Origin: an uncultured Methanobrevibacter sp.
GTDB lineage: Archaea; Methanobacteriota; Methanobacteria; Methanobacteriales; Methanobacteriaceae
DNA length: 64,000 nucleotides
NCBI RefSeq assembly: GCF_902771435.1
Contig: NZ_CACXXB010000010.1
Span: forward strand, 1-64,000
Direction of reading: 5' to 3'
The notes below the pieces were generated by a model, which worked only from the letters and a program-made list of their open reading frames with translations, made no database searches and was not told the DNA's origin. Both the position numbers and the translations under genes were made by a program. Positions within the stretch are counted from its first letter, which is position 1. Each line of letters begins with the position of its first letter. Of this stretch, positions 53,677 through 62,848 are shown one piece after another.

Positions 53677-54658
53677 ATATCAGATAGCTGTTGTTCCGGG
53701 AGACGGAATAGGAAAGGAAGTAATGGAAGCTACAATTTTTGTTCTTGATAGTTTAGATATTGATTTTGATTATGTTTACGCAGAAGCAGGAGATGAATGT
53801 CTTGAAAAAACTGGAAATGCCCTTCCAGGTGAGACTTTAGACATTATTCGCAATGCCGATGCTTGCTTGTTTGGTGCGGCTGGTGAAACCGCAGCTGATG
53901 TTATTGTCAAGATTCGTCAGGAAATGAAGATGTTTGCTAATTTAAGGCCGGTCAAGACTTATCCAAATACAGATTCCTTATTTGAAAACATTGATTTCAT
54001 GATTGTTCGTGAAAACACTGAAGGAATGTATATTGCAGATGAGGAGTCTTACACTGACGACGGTGCAGTAGCAAGACGTATTATTACACGTGAAGCTGAA
54101 GAACGTATTATTGACTATGCATTTAATTATGCATTGGAAAATAATAAAACAAAGGTTACTGCCGTTCATAAGGCCAATGTATTGAAGAAAACCGATGGCT
54201 TGTTCAAGGAAATTTTCTATGACGTTGCAGAGAGATACCCTGACATTGCAACCGAGGACTTTTACGTGGATGCAACTGCAATGTATCTTATTACACAGCC
54301 TCAAAGCTTTGAAGTTATTGTAACAACAAACCTTTTCGGAGATATTCTGTCCGATGAAGGTGCAGGACTTGTTGGAGGCCTTGGTTTAATACCTTCAGCC
54401 AACATAGGTGAAGATGGAGCTTTATTTGAACCTGTTCACGGTTCAGCACCGGATATTGCCGGCCAGGGCAAGGCAAATCCAATTGCAATGATGCTTTCTG
54501 CAATAATGATGCTCAGATACATTGGCGAAAACGAAGCCGCTGACAGATTTGATGCGGCAATCTTGAAAGTATTGAATGATGCTAATATTTTGACTGCTGA
54601 TTTGGGAGGCAATGCTTCCACAATGGAAGTCGCCCAGGCTGTTAAAAATAATTTATAA
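53651..54658 (+). CDS. leuB: 3-isopropylmalate dehydrogenase
   Basis: This beta-decarboxylating dehydrogenase completes leucine precursor synthesis. The 335 residues carry [14 protein letters not shown] (residues 14-27), [10 protein letters not shown] near 118, [13 protein letters not shown] near 176 and [22 protein letters not shown] near 227 with the metal aspartates. Methanogen paralogues act on homoisocitrate; the operon with leuC and a YLIY-type leuD supports isopropylmalate. The TTG start inside leuD has GGTGG 5 nt upstream, so coupled translation is likely. Confidence 0.87.
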   Translation: MNTSKTKDKYQIAVVPGDGIGKEVMEATIFVLDSLDIDFDYVYAEAGDECLEKTGNALPGETLDIIRNADACLFGAAGETAADVIVKIRQEMKMFANLRPVKTYPNTDSLFENIDFMIVRENTEGMYIADEESYTDDGAVARRIITREAEERIIDYAFNYALENNKTKVTAVHKANVLKKTDGLFKEIFYDVAERYPDIATEDFYVDATAMYLITQPQSFEVIVTTNLFGDILSDEGAGLVGGLGLIPSANIGEDGALFEPVHGSAPDIAGQGKANPIAMMLSAIMMLRYIGENEAADRFDAAILKVLNDANILTADLGGNASTMEVAQAVKNNL

Positions 54659-54680
54659 AAATTAATGGAGAATAAAAAAT

Positions 54681-54785
54681 ATGGATTTCAAAAAATTGAC
54701 TAGAATGCAGATGGCTGCACTTTTTATCATATTCATTATGGTAGTTAGTGGGGTAGCTGGATTTCTTCTCATTATATTCGGATAA
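54681..54785 (+). CDS. 34-residue single-helix membrane peptide
   Basis: The ORF MDFKKLTRMQMAALFIIFIM... has a basic N-terminus, one transmembrane helix and ends in LLIIFG. GGAG lies 13 nt upstream. It is 22 bp after leuB and 16 bp before ribH, so it fits inside the operon. Small membrane peptides of this type occur in methanogens with unknown roles. The good ribosome binding site and basic-then-hydrophobic pattern argue that it is translated. Confidence 0.6.
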   Translation: MDFKKLTRMQMAALFIIFIMVVSGVAGFLLIIFG

Positions 54786-54801
54786 TTAAGAGGTAGATAA
54801 A

Positions 54802-55218
54802 ATGGTAAAATATGAAATTGCAGCGGTTGTTGCAGAATTTAATTATGATATAACTCAAATGATGTTAGAATTAGCTAAAGCAGAAGCAAAAAATAGAGAT
54901 TGTGAAATTACAAAAGTTGTAGCAGTACCTGGTGTATTCGATATGCCTCTTGTAATTAAAAAATTATTACAAAAAGATGAATATGATGCAATCATCACTT
55001 TAGGTGCAGTAATAGAAGGTGCAACAGACCACGATCAAATTGTAGCACAGCATGCTTCTCGTAAAATCGCTGATTTGGCATTGGAATATGATACTCCTGT
55101 AGCACTTGGTATTACCGGTCCTGGAATGACCAGATTAGATGCTCACAGACGTGTTAAAAACGCAAAAAGTGCTGTCGAAGCAGCTATTAAAATGTGCGAC
55201 AGATTAAAAGAAATCTAG
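54802..55218 (+). CDS. ribH: 6,7-dimethyl-8-ribityllumazine synthase
   Basis: RibH joins the dihydroxybutanone phosphate made by RibB with the ribityl pyrimidine. The 138 residues show VVAEFNYDITQMM near 9-21, VPGVFDMPLVIKKLL near 42, TLGAVIEGATDHDQIVAQ near 71 (with a histidine acting in catalysis) and GITGPGMT near 108. It forms icosahedral or pentameric shells in other species. GAGGT precedes the ATG. It is in another operon from ribB/ribK, with mmp11 seven bases downstream. Confidence 0.93.
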   Translation: MVKYEIAAVVAEFNYDITQMMLELAKAEAKNRDCEITKVVAVPGVFDMPLVIKKLLQKDEYDAIITLGAVIEGATDHDQIVAQHASRKIADLALEYDTPVALGITGPGMTRLDAHRRVKNAKSAVEAAIKMCDRLKEI

Positions 55219-55225
55219 TGATTAG

Positions 55226-56164
55226 ATGGAAATTTTAAAGCCTAATGAATTAAGGGAAAAATTCCAAGACCCTTGGATAGCACCATATGAGAAAGTGCTG
55301 ACAATGGTTGACGGGGATAAAGTTGAAATCGTTGAATACCACCCATGCATTTCCGGATCCCACTGGTTGTTGAACCAATACAGAAACAACTCTGAATTAA
55401 TTGATTCAGCTTACCGTGATGGAAATAAGCATGTTTACTCCTGTCATGTCGGCAGTGCACCGCTTGATTTAAAGGCCAGTTTCAATGCTGCCGGAATCGA
55501 TGAGATCGTTGTCGATGGCGATGAAGTGAAAGTGACTCATGCAGGCCTTGCAGGCGCCGGAGTAGGTGCAGGAATGTGCAGAGGAATGGGTGAAGGAGTG
55601 AAATATGTGGAACTCATCGAAGTTGGTGGAGGTTCAAAGGCTGGAAAAGCTACTGTCGTAACTCCTAAACTTGAAAAGGTTGTCATAGGTGTTGACGATA
55701 CCGATACAAAGGATGCAGGTGCAACATGGACTATGGCTCATAATCTTGGTGTTGAGCTTGCAGGTGAAGGTTTTGAATATTTGGACCACATAATTGTCCA
55801 GCTATATCCGCATAACCCTCATAAAACTCAAAATTGTGTTTCCATCGCATTAACATTCGCAGTTGAAGAATCCAAAAAAGAAGATTTAATCAACAGAGTC
55901 ATTGAGATTCTAAAAAGAGATACATTATCCGATAAAACCGCCATAGCTATTTTGGAAGGTTTAGATATTCCTGAAAAATTAAGAGAATATTCAATCGCAA
56001 CCAAATCAGGAATGATGGATGTTGAAACTGCTGAAAGTGTTGCAGATGAATTAAATATTCCTTTGATTGCCGTTACAGGCCAGCAAGGAAAAGTTGGTGC
56101 TTTAGCTGCACTCGGTCTTTATGATGACGTTGAAGAGGCAGTGAAAGCATATGATAAAAAATAA
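55226..56164 (+). CDS. Methanogenesis marker protein 11
   Basis: This protein, found in nearly all methanogens and little else, has 312 residues. The N-terminal half contains EYHPCISGSHWLLNQYR and a glycine-rich AGLAGAGVGAGMCRGMGEG. The C-terminal half begins VVIGVDDTDTKDAGATWTMA (residues about 151-170), a motif shared with the tRNA cytidine ligase TiaS, and contains YPHNPHKTQNCVSIALTFA. An ATP-dependent role in modifying methanogenesis components is suspected but unproven. It is probably co-transcribed with ribH. Confidence 0.85.
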   Translation: MEILKPNELREKFQDPWIAPYEKVLTMVDGDKVEIVEYHPCISGSHWLLNQYRNNSELIDSAYRDGNKHVYSCHVGSAPLDLKASFNAAGIDEIVVDGDEVKVTHAGLAGAGVGAGMCRGMGEGVKYVELIEVGGGSKAGKATVVTPKLEKVVIGVDDTDTKDAGATWTMAHNLGVELAGEGFEYLDHIIVQLYPHNPHKTQNCVSIALTFAVEESKKEDLINRVIEILKRDTLSDKTAIAILEGLDIPEKLREYSIATKSGMMDVETAESVADELNIPLIAVTGQQGKVGALAALGLYDDVEEAVKAYDKK

Positions 56165-56190
56165 TCTAAGATTTAACTCTTAGATTTTTT
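56164..56190 (+). terminator. Hairpin terminator after mmp11
   Basis: ATCTAAGA (56164-56171) and TCTTAGAT (56178-56185) form a perfect 8-bp stem with a 6-nt loop at the stop codon, followed by a T-run (56185-56190) and a second T-run near 56195. Confidence 0.65.
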
Positions 56191-56218
56191 ACTATTTTTT
56201 TTAAAATTAGATTAATCA

Positions 56219-57934
56219 TCAAATGTCAATGTTTAGGAAATAATTCTGGTTTTCTTTCAATAACTGTTTTATTGATGTGTTGTTGGTGGTTTCAAAGACT
56301 ACTGTAATGTTATGTCCGTTATATGTAAATTCATTGACTTTATTGTCAAATGTGTTGTTGTTCAGGAAAGTAACCTGTTTTGCAGGTTCGCCGTTGACAT
56401 TGATTATGTAGCTTGAGTTCTTTTGGAAAATTCCGTATGAAGTTGCTGCAGACATGTTGTCAATAAACACTTCGTATGAAGATGAAACTTTTGCCCTTGA
56501 GGTTATAACAAAGTTTTCTGAAATTGTTGAGTTTTCACCATTGTGCTTGTGAACTACTCCAACACCTTCAAAAATCTCTTTTAAACGGCTGTTTTGAATA
56601 ACTGAATCTGTTTCTAAATCCAATGCTTTTTTAGCATCTAAAGGTAATCTCAACACATCCTGCTCGCCGGGTCTTGTTTCATTGATTATGTACTCTTCGT
56701 TTTTGATAACCATCGTGTCATTAACATCAACGCCCAGTGTCATCATTGCATCGGAAGGCATGCGTATTTGTCTGGACTCATTTTCGATTGCAGTGTCGAC
56801 AGTATACGGGCCTCTGGCCGAAATAGTGCTTTCGGATTGTGAAGAATCGGCGTAAATGATTAAATTCCTTGAGTTTGGCTCTACGGACAGTACACCGTTT
56901 TCAAAATGAGCGGCTCCAAGGAAAGTTGATATCATCAAAAGAAGAATGATTATTGAAATAATCATCGGGAAATGTATTTTAATGAAAGACCTTATAATGC
57001 TTCTTCCGGGTGCCTTCTTAAACATGACAATGGATTGCACGATTACTTTTATTATGTAATAGATGGAAACTATAATTCCTATTATTGTTACAATTACTGC
57101 AACTGACAATGGAACGAATTTCACGAAAAATATTATGAATAATCCAAGAATAACAAGGGACAGGCCAACGATTGCCATCCGGATATAATATCCGATGTCG
57201 TCAATCAGGGTTACCCTACCGTATTTGTTCGCACGGTTGATAATTGTTCTTACAACTTCGTTTGCCATCAGATTTAAATCGGCAAGAGGGGACATGTCAT
57301 GCTGTATCGCACCAATGTCCACTTCCAAAATACGTATTCCTAAAACATCAGCATCAATAACAATACCTACATCGACACCGTAGTCCTTTTCAAAATTAAT
57401 TTTTTTCAATATTTCTTTACGGGCTGCAAACTGACCGCTTAACGGCTGTTCAAAGGAAATTTCAGGGAAAAAGAAATTCAGCAGCGGTTTTGCAGTAAGT
57501 TCAGTTACACGTCCACTTTCACGGGCAAATTTGGTTTTTGTAATTTCGGCCTTACCTTCAAGGATAGGTCTGATCATTGATTCAACTTTTTTTGAAGTTA
57601 AATTATAAATGTCCGCATCGATAAAAGCTATAATGTCACATTCAGCTTCTTTATAACCAGTATATAATGCTTCACCCTTTCCTTTATTGGTTTCATGAGT
57701 AATTACGATTGCACCGGCTTTTTCGGCTTCCTCGACGGTATTGTCACTTGATCCGTCGTTAACAACGATAATCTCATCTACGAACGACACCTTTTTTACC
57801 ACTTCAACTACCTGGGCAACAGTGTCCTCCTCATTATATGCCGGAATAATCACTGAAACCTTTTGATATTTTTTTGGCTTTTCAGTTTTTATGCCGGCCA
57901 ATAAGAAAGTAAGAATCACTAAAAACCAATACAC
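56219..57934 (-). CDS. Membrane glycosyltransferase family 2 with ectodomain
   Basis: From GTG 57934 (GGTGA 5 nt upstream) this is a 571-residue protein. It has an N-terminal membrane helix, then a GT-A catalytic domain (VSVIIPAYNEEDTVAQ near 25, VVNDGSSDNT near 58, IAFIDADIYNL near 103 with the DxD-type metal site). Three or more helices follow (about 250-345), then an extracytoplasmic C-terminal domain of about 220 residues with several NxT/S sites. The catalytic part resembles GpgS/GT81-type and dolichyl-phosphate sugar transferases. The product is probably a lipid-linked sugar or cell-surface glycan; the ectodomain has no family I recognise. Confidence 0.78.
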   Translation of the reverse strand: MYWFLVILTFLLAGIKTEKPKKYQKVSVIIPAYNEEDTVAQVVEVVKKVSFVDEIIVVNDGSSDNTVEEAEKAGAIVITHETNKGKGEALYTGYKEAECDIIAFIDADIYNLTSKKVESMIRPILEGKAEITKTKFARESGRVTELTAKPLLNFFFPEISFEQPLSGQFAARKEILKKINFEKDYGVDVGIVIDADVLGIRILEVDIGAIQHDMSPLADLNLMANEVVRTIINRANKYGRVTLIDDIGYYIRMAIVGLSLVILGLFIIFFVKFVPLSVAVIVTIIGIIVSIYYIIKVIVQSIVMFKKAPGRSIIRSFIKIHFPMIISIIILLLMISTFLGAAHFENGVLSVEPNSRNLIIYADSSQSESTISARGPYTVDTAIENESRQIRMPSDAMMTLGVDVNDTMVIKNEEYIINETRPGEQDVLRLPLDAKKALDLETDSVIQNSRLKEIFEGVGVVHKHNGENSTISENFVITSRAKVSSSYEVFIDNMSAATSYGIFQKNSSYIINVNGEPAKQVTFLNNNTFDNKVNEFTYNGHNITVVFETTNNTSIKQLLKENQNYFLNIDI

Positions 57935-58081
57935 TAGATTCACCGAAATTTATTTTATTCATTAATAAATATGTTATTAAAATAGATATAAAGTTTTTTG
58001 AAAATATGCCTAGTTCCTACAAAAAATTTTAAATTAGGAATCAGTCTAATAGTAATCTATAATATTCAGGTAGTAATTTTA

Positions 58082-60235
58082 ATGATAGAGAATACTTTAG
58101 AAAAGGAATTGAATTTATCCGGCTGGCAAGTCAAAAAGGTAATAAATCTGATAGATGATGGGAATACGATACCGTTCATTGCCAGATACAGAAAGGATGT
58201 TACAGGCTCTCTAAATGATGAAACATTAAGGAAATTTGATGAGCGATTAAAATATCTTAGAAATTTAGAGGAAAAAAAGCAAAAGGTTTTAAAAAGAATC
58301 GAAGAGCTTGGAAAGCTGGATGATGATTTGAGAAATCGGATTATAAATGCCGCCACATTGGTTGAACTTGAAGATTTATACAGGCCATTTAAAAGCAAAA
58401 AACAAACAAGGGCCACTAAAGCAAAAGAAAAAGGGCTGGAGCCTCTCGCTGAGGTAATTCTTGCTCAGGAGGTAAAGGAACCCGTTAAAAAAATAGCTGA
58501 AAAATATGTCAATCCAGATAAGGATGTCAATACTCCACAGGATGCAATTGAAGGCGCCAAGGATATAATTGCAGAAATAATATCTGACAATTCTGATTTT
58601 AGAGGTAAAATTAGGAAAAATACCTTTTTTACAGGCCAAATCACTTCCAAAGCTAAGGACAAAGAGATTTCAACAGAATATGATGTTTACTATAATTACT
58701 CAGAGGACATTAAAAGAATTCCTCCACACAGGATATTGGCCATAAACAGGGCGGAAAATAAAGGTGTAATTAAGGCTAAGATAGAATGTGACAGCAAGGA
58801 TGTTTTAAGGTATTTGGAAAGGCACATGTTAAAAAACATCTCTAAAATTCCCGAAAAAATTGAATACAACCGCTTTACCACTCCGGTCATAAAGGAAGCT
58901 ATTGAAAATTCATATAAACGGCTGATATCACCGGCAATCGAGCGTGAAATCAGGAATTACTTAACTGAGAAGGCTGAAGAGAAATCCATTGAAGTGTTTG
59001 CCCAAAACTTGAATCAGGTTTTGATGGAATCTCCGCTTGTCGGCAAAACCATTTTAGGATGGGACCCGGCATTCAGAACAGGATGTAAGCTGGCTATCAT
59101 TGACGAAACCGGAAAAGTTCTTGACACTGCACTGATTTATCCAACCGCCCCTCAAAATAAAGTTGCAGAATCAATTAAAACAGTCCGTGGTTTAATAGAG
59201 GAATATGACATTAACGTTATAGCTATTGGAAATGGAACTGCTTCAAGGGAATCAGAAGAGATTGTGGCTAAAATCATCAAGGGAACCAATGTTGAATACA
59301 TCATTGTCAATGAAGCCGGAGCGTCAGTTTATTCAGCATCAAAACTTGCCGATGAAGAGTTCCCGGATTTCTCAGAAGGTGAGCGAAGTGCAGTTTCAAT
59401 TGCAAGAAGACTTCAGGATCCGTTGGCCGAACTTGTAAAGATAGATCCTAAGTCAATCGGCGTGGGACAGTATCAGCATGACATGAATCAGAAGCAGCTT
59501 TCAGAGTCTTTGGACGGCGTTGTTGAAAAGGTGGTAAATGAGGTTGGGGTTGATTTGAATACGGCTTCTTACAGCCTTTTGAATCATGTTTCCGGAATTG
59601 GAAAAACAACCGCTCAAAACATAATAGAGTATAGGGATGAAAATGGAAGATTCACCAACAGAAAGGAGCTCCTGAATGTTAAAAAGTTGGGTAAAAAAAC
59701 ATTTGAACAGTGTGCGGGATTTGTAAAGATTGACAATCCAGAATATCCGCTGGACAACACTACAATACATCCCGAATCCTACGCAGCCACCATAAAATTG
59801 CTTGAAAACTTGAACTATACTGTCAATGACATCGGTTCCAATAATCTGAAATTGGATAATCTGGATTTAAATGCCATTTCCGATGAGCTGGATATTGGGC
59901 TCGAAACTTTGAAGGACATTATTAAGGAACTTAAAAAGCCCGGCCGTGACCCAAGGGAAGACATGCCAAAACCGATTTTACGAAAAAACGTATTGTCAAT
60001 AGAAGACCTTGAGGAAGGGATGATAATGCAGGGGACAGTAAGAAACATCGTGGATTTTGGTGCTTTTGTCGATATTGGGGTTCACCAGGACGGATTGGTT
60101 CATATATCCCAATTGGTAGCTGACAGATATGTTAAACATCCGTTGGATATCGTCAGTGTTGGCGAAATTGTTGACGTTAGGGTTTTGGATGTTGACCTCA
60201 AGAGGAACAGGATTAATCTGTCTATGATACTTTAA
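58082..60235 (+). CDS. tex: Tex-like RNA-binding protein with S1 domain
   Basis: Tex is a transcription-associated, nucleic-acid-binding protein. From ATG 58082 (AGGTAG upstream) it has 717 residues. The Tex N-terminal helical domain (ELNLSGWQVKKVINLID, IPFIARYRKDVTG) comes first. An RNase H-like YqgF domain follows (ILGWDPAFRTGCKLAIID near 325), then helix-hairpin-helix motifs (LLNHVSGIGKTTAQNIIEYR near 500) and a C-terminal S1 domain (MQGTVRNIVDFGAFVDIG near 650-715). Tex is mainly bacterial, so this copy probably arrived by transfer long ago. The gene stands alone, 53 bp before purE. Confidence 0.92.
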   Translation: MIENTLEKELNLSGWQVKKVINLIDDGNTIPFIARYRKDVTGSLNDETLRKFDERLKYLRNLEEKKQKVLKRIEELGKLDDDLRNRIINAATLVELEDLYRPFKSKKQTRATKAKEKGLEPLAEVILAQEVKEPVKKIAEKYVNPDKDVNTPQDAIEGAKDIIAEIISDNSDFRGKIRKNTFFTGQITSKAKDKEISTEYDVYYNYSEDIKRIPPHRILAINRAENKGVIKAKIECDSKDVLRYLERHMLKNISKIPEKIEYNRFTTPVIKEAIENSYKRLISPAIEREIRNYLTEKAEEKSIEVFAQNLNQVLMESPLVGKTILGWDPAFRTGCKLAIIDETGKVLDTALIYPTAPQNKVAESIKTVRGLIEEYDINVIAIGNGTASRESEEIVAKIIKGTNVEYIIVNEAGASVYSASKLADEEFPDFSEGERSAVSIARRLQDPLAELVKIDPKSIGVGQYQHDMNQKQLSESLDGVVEKVVNEVGVDLNTASYSLLNHVSGIGKTTAQNIIEYRDENGRFTNRKELLNVKKLGKKTFEQCAGFVKIDNPEYPLDNTTIHPESYAATIKLLENLNYTVNDIGSNNLKLDNLDLNAISDELDIGLETLKDIIKELKKPGRDPREDMPKPILRKNVLSIEDLEEGMIMQGTVRNIVDFGAFVDIGVHQDGLVHISQLVADRYVKHPLDIVSVGEIVDVRVLDVDLKRNRINLSMIL

Positions 60236-60288
60236 TATATTTTGAAGTCAATATTATATTGTATTAAATAATATTTAGAAGGGATTTA

Positions 60289-61314
60289 ATGACACCAAAG
60301 ATAATGATTATTCTTGGAAGCGGTTCGGATATTGCTATTGCAGAAAAGGCTATGGATGTTTTGGATAAATTGGAGATACCTTATAGTTTAAAAATTGCAT
60401 CTGCTCACAGAACACCTAATCTTGTTCGTGAAATAGTTAGTCAGGGAACTGATGCCGGAATTGAAGTATTCATTGGTATTGCCGGTCTGGCTGCACACCT
60501 GCCTGGAGCTATTGCTGCCTATACTCCAAGGCCTGTTATTGGAGTTCCTGTAGATGTCAAAACCGGGGGTATCGACGCGCTGCAATCAGTAGTGCAGATG
60601 CCTTATCCTTCTCCAATCGCTACTGTTGGAATTGACCGGGGAGATAATGCTGCAATACTTGCTGCTCAATTCATGGCTCTTCATGATGATGAACTACGCC
60701 AGAAAGTAATTGATTTGAGAAAGGATTACGCTAAAAAAGTCTATGACAGTAATGAAGAGATTGTTCAGAAGATTGACAGGCCATTTATACAAAACGATTT
60801 TTTAAGAATTAAAAATCTTGAAGTGAAAAAAGTTAAAGTGGATGAAGATGCTGAATTAAAATGTAAAAACAAGGATGCGGAAGTAGCTATCATCGTTGGA
60901 AGGCAAACAGATTTACCAACTGCCAAAAAGGCAGGCGTAATATTGGACAGGCTTAAAATCAGCCATGACATCAAAGTCGTATGCCCAATCAGGTCAAATA
61001 AAAAATTCACAAATTATGTAAAATCAATGAAAAATGCTAAAGTGTTCATTGGAATTAGTTCAAACTCATCACAGGTTACAGGAGGTATTGTTGGTCTTAC
61101 TGACAGGCCGGTAATTGGCGTGCCTTGTTCAAACGAAAACGGGAATGATTATTTATTAACTACCGTAAGCATGCCACCGGGCGTACCTGTTGCTACAGTT
61201 GGCATTAACAACGGTAAGAATGCGGCTGTGCTCACAGGTGAAATTCTTTCCATAAAGGACCCTAATACCATAGGACTTCTTGATAAATTAAAAGATAAAA
61301 AATTAAATTTATAG
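60289..61314 (+). CDS. purE: Two-domain PurE (phosphoribosylaminoimidazole carboxylase/mutase)
   Basis: PurE makes or rearranges carboxyaminoimidazole ribonucleotide in purine synthesis. The 341 residues are two PurE domains in tandem. Domain 1 (1 to about 160) has [17 protein letters not shown], the catalytic [28 protein letters not shown] and [16 protein letters not shown]. Domain 2 (about 190-341) has [17 protein letters not shown] but CPIRSNKKF in place of SAHRTP, so the catalytic histidine is missing. The second half is probably structural or regulatory. Such fusions are known in Methanobacteriales. AAGGGAT precedes the ATG. ubiD follows in 8 bp. Confidence 0.9.
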   Translation: MTPKIMIILGSGSDIAIAEKAMDVLDKLEIPYSLKIASAHRTPNLVREIVSQGTDAGIEVFIGIAGLAAHLPGAIAAYTPRPVIGVPVDVKTGGIDALQSVVQMPYPSPIATVGIDRGDNAAILAAQFMALHDDELRQKVIDLRKDYAKKVYDSNEEIVQKIDRPFIQNDFLRIKNLEVKKVKVDEDAELKCKNKDAEVAIIVGRQTDLPTAKKAGVILDRLKISHDIKVVCPIRSNKKFTNYVKSMKNAKVFIGISSNSSQVTGGIVGLTDRPVIGVPCSNENGNDYLLTTVSMPPGVPVATVGINNGKNAAVLTGEILSIKDPNTIGLLDKLKDKKLNL

Positions 61315-61322
61315 GGATTAAC

Positions 61323-62576
61323 ATGAAGATTGATGGCGAAAATATAATTGAAATAACAGAAGAGCTTTCAAGTGAATTTGAAGTAGCTAAAGTGCTTAGG
61401 AAATATCCAAAAGACACGGTCATTGTTAAAAATGTTAAGGGTTTTGACATTCCCGTAATTTCCGGAATTTGCAATACCAGAGATAAGATTGCCAAATCCA
61501 TTAACTGCGAAGTCAGTGAAATAACAGAAAAAATCATTGAAGCTATGGAAAAACCGATTAAGGTCAATAAGTTCACAGACTTCAGTGAATATGACAATAT
61601 GGAAGTTGATTTGGATAAGATTCCGATTTTAACTCATTACAAAAGGGATGGAGGAGCCTACATTACTGCAGGTGTCGTTTTTGCACGTGACCCTGAAACA
61701 GGCATTCAGAATGCATCAATTCACAGAATGATGGTTTTGGATAACAAAAGATTGGTTATCAGAATAGTTCCAAGAAATCTTTATACCTATTTCCAAAGGG
61801 CGCAGAAATTGGGTGAGGATTTGGATATTGCAATAGCTATTGGAATGGATCCTGCAATCCTGCTTGCAAGTACAACTTCAATTCCGATTGATTATGATGA
61901 AATGGATGTTGCCAATGCATTTAAGGGCGGCGAACTGGAATTGATTAAATGCGGCGATTTGAATGTTCCTCAGGCTGATATTATTCTTGAAGGTAAAATT
62001 TCAGTAACCGAAACTGTTGCCGAAGGTCCGTTTGTTGATTTGACTGACACTTATGATATTATTCGTGACCAGCCAATAATTAACCTTGAAACCATGCATA
62101 TTAAAAAGGATGCAGTTTATCATGCAATTATTCCTGCAGGATTTGAACATAAGCTGTTACAAGGTCTTCCACAGGAACCAAGAATATTTAAAGCTGTTAA
62201 AAATGCTGTTCCTACAGTTGAAAATGTTGTTTTGACTGAAGGGGGCTGCTGCTGGTTACATGCTGTTGTATCTATCAGAAAACAGACTGAAGGGGACGGA
62301 AAAAATGCAATCATGGCAGCATTGTCTGCTCATCCGTCACTCAAGCATTGCGTTGTCGTTGACACAGACGTCAACGTATTTGATGCCGAAGATGTCGAAT
62401 ATGCGATATCAACACGTGTTAAAGGTGACAGGGACATAATGATTGTGCCTAATGTTCGTGGTTCATCTCTTGATCCTGTGGCTGAAAGTGATGGAACAAC
62501 TACAAAAATAGGTGTGGATGCAACAAAATCATTAAAAACCTTGGAGAAATTCGAAAGAGTTAGTTTTGGGGAGTAA
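61323..62576 (+). CDS. UbiD-family decarboxylase, probable anhydromevalonate phosphate decarboxylase
   Basis: This 417-residue enzyme of the UbiD family uses prenylated FMN. Features are [24 protein letters not shown] near residues 110-135, LAIAIGMDP-like [15 protein letters not shown] near 176, GEL-type segments ([11 protein letters not shown]), [12 protein letters not shown] near 235 and [18 protein letters not shown]-like [18 protein letters not shown] near 355. In archaea a UbiD homologue decarboxylates trans-anhydromevalonate 5-phosphate in the modified mevalonate pathway, and that role fits a methanogen lacking ubiquinone. It is co-transcribed with purE, which gives no functional clue. 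Confidence 0.82.
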   Translation: MKIDGENIIEITEELSSEFEVAKVLRKYPKDTVIVKNVKGFDIPVISGICNTRDKIAKSINCEVSEITEKIIEAMEKPIKVNKFTDFSEYDNMEVDLDKIPILTHYKRDGGAYITAGVVFARDPETGIQNASIHRMMVLDNKRLVIRIVPRNLYTYFQRAQKLGEDLDIAIAIGMDPAILLASTTSIPIDYDEMDVANAFKGGELELIKCGDLNVPQADIILEGKISVTETVAEGPFVDLTDTYDIIRDQPIINLETMHIKKDAVYHAIIPAGFEHKLLQGLPQEPRIFKAVKNAVPTVENVVLTEGGCCWLHAVVSIRKQTEGDGKNAIMAALSAHPSLKHCVVVDTDVNVFDAEDVEYAISTRVKGDRDIMIVPNVRGSSLDPVAESDGTTTKIGVDATKSLKTLEKFERVSFGE

Positions 62577-62848
62577 AATCCCTTTTCTTATTTTATTGAT
62601 GTTAACTTTTTTTAACAATTTTAATAATTTGGCATGTTTTAATTAAGATTCTGTGCCGTTTAATTAAAGAAAATATTATTTAATTTATCTTATTTTTAAA
62701 ATTATACTTTTTTTACAGTTATTTAATGTATTAGTCAATTATCCATTATGAAATTTCAAAGTAACACATATTTTTTTTGAAAAATATAACACATTTATAT
62801 TAAAAAAATTCATATATAAATATTGTATAAAAATATGGAGTCGATATT

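Noticed and set aside
51948-54658. Homoaconitase/homoisocitrate dehydrogenase (coenzyme B pathway) instead of leuCDB
   Set aside because: The small subunit loop is YLIY, close to the isopropylmalate-type YLVY and unlike the YLRT of methanogen homoaconitase.
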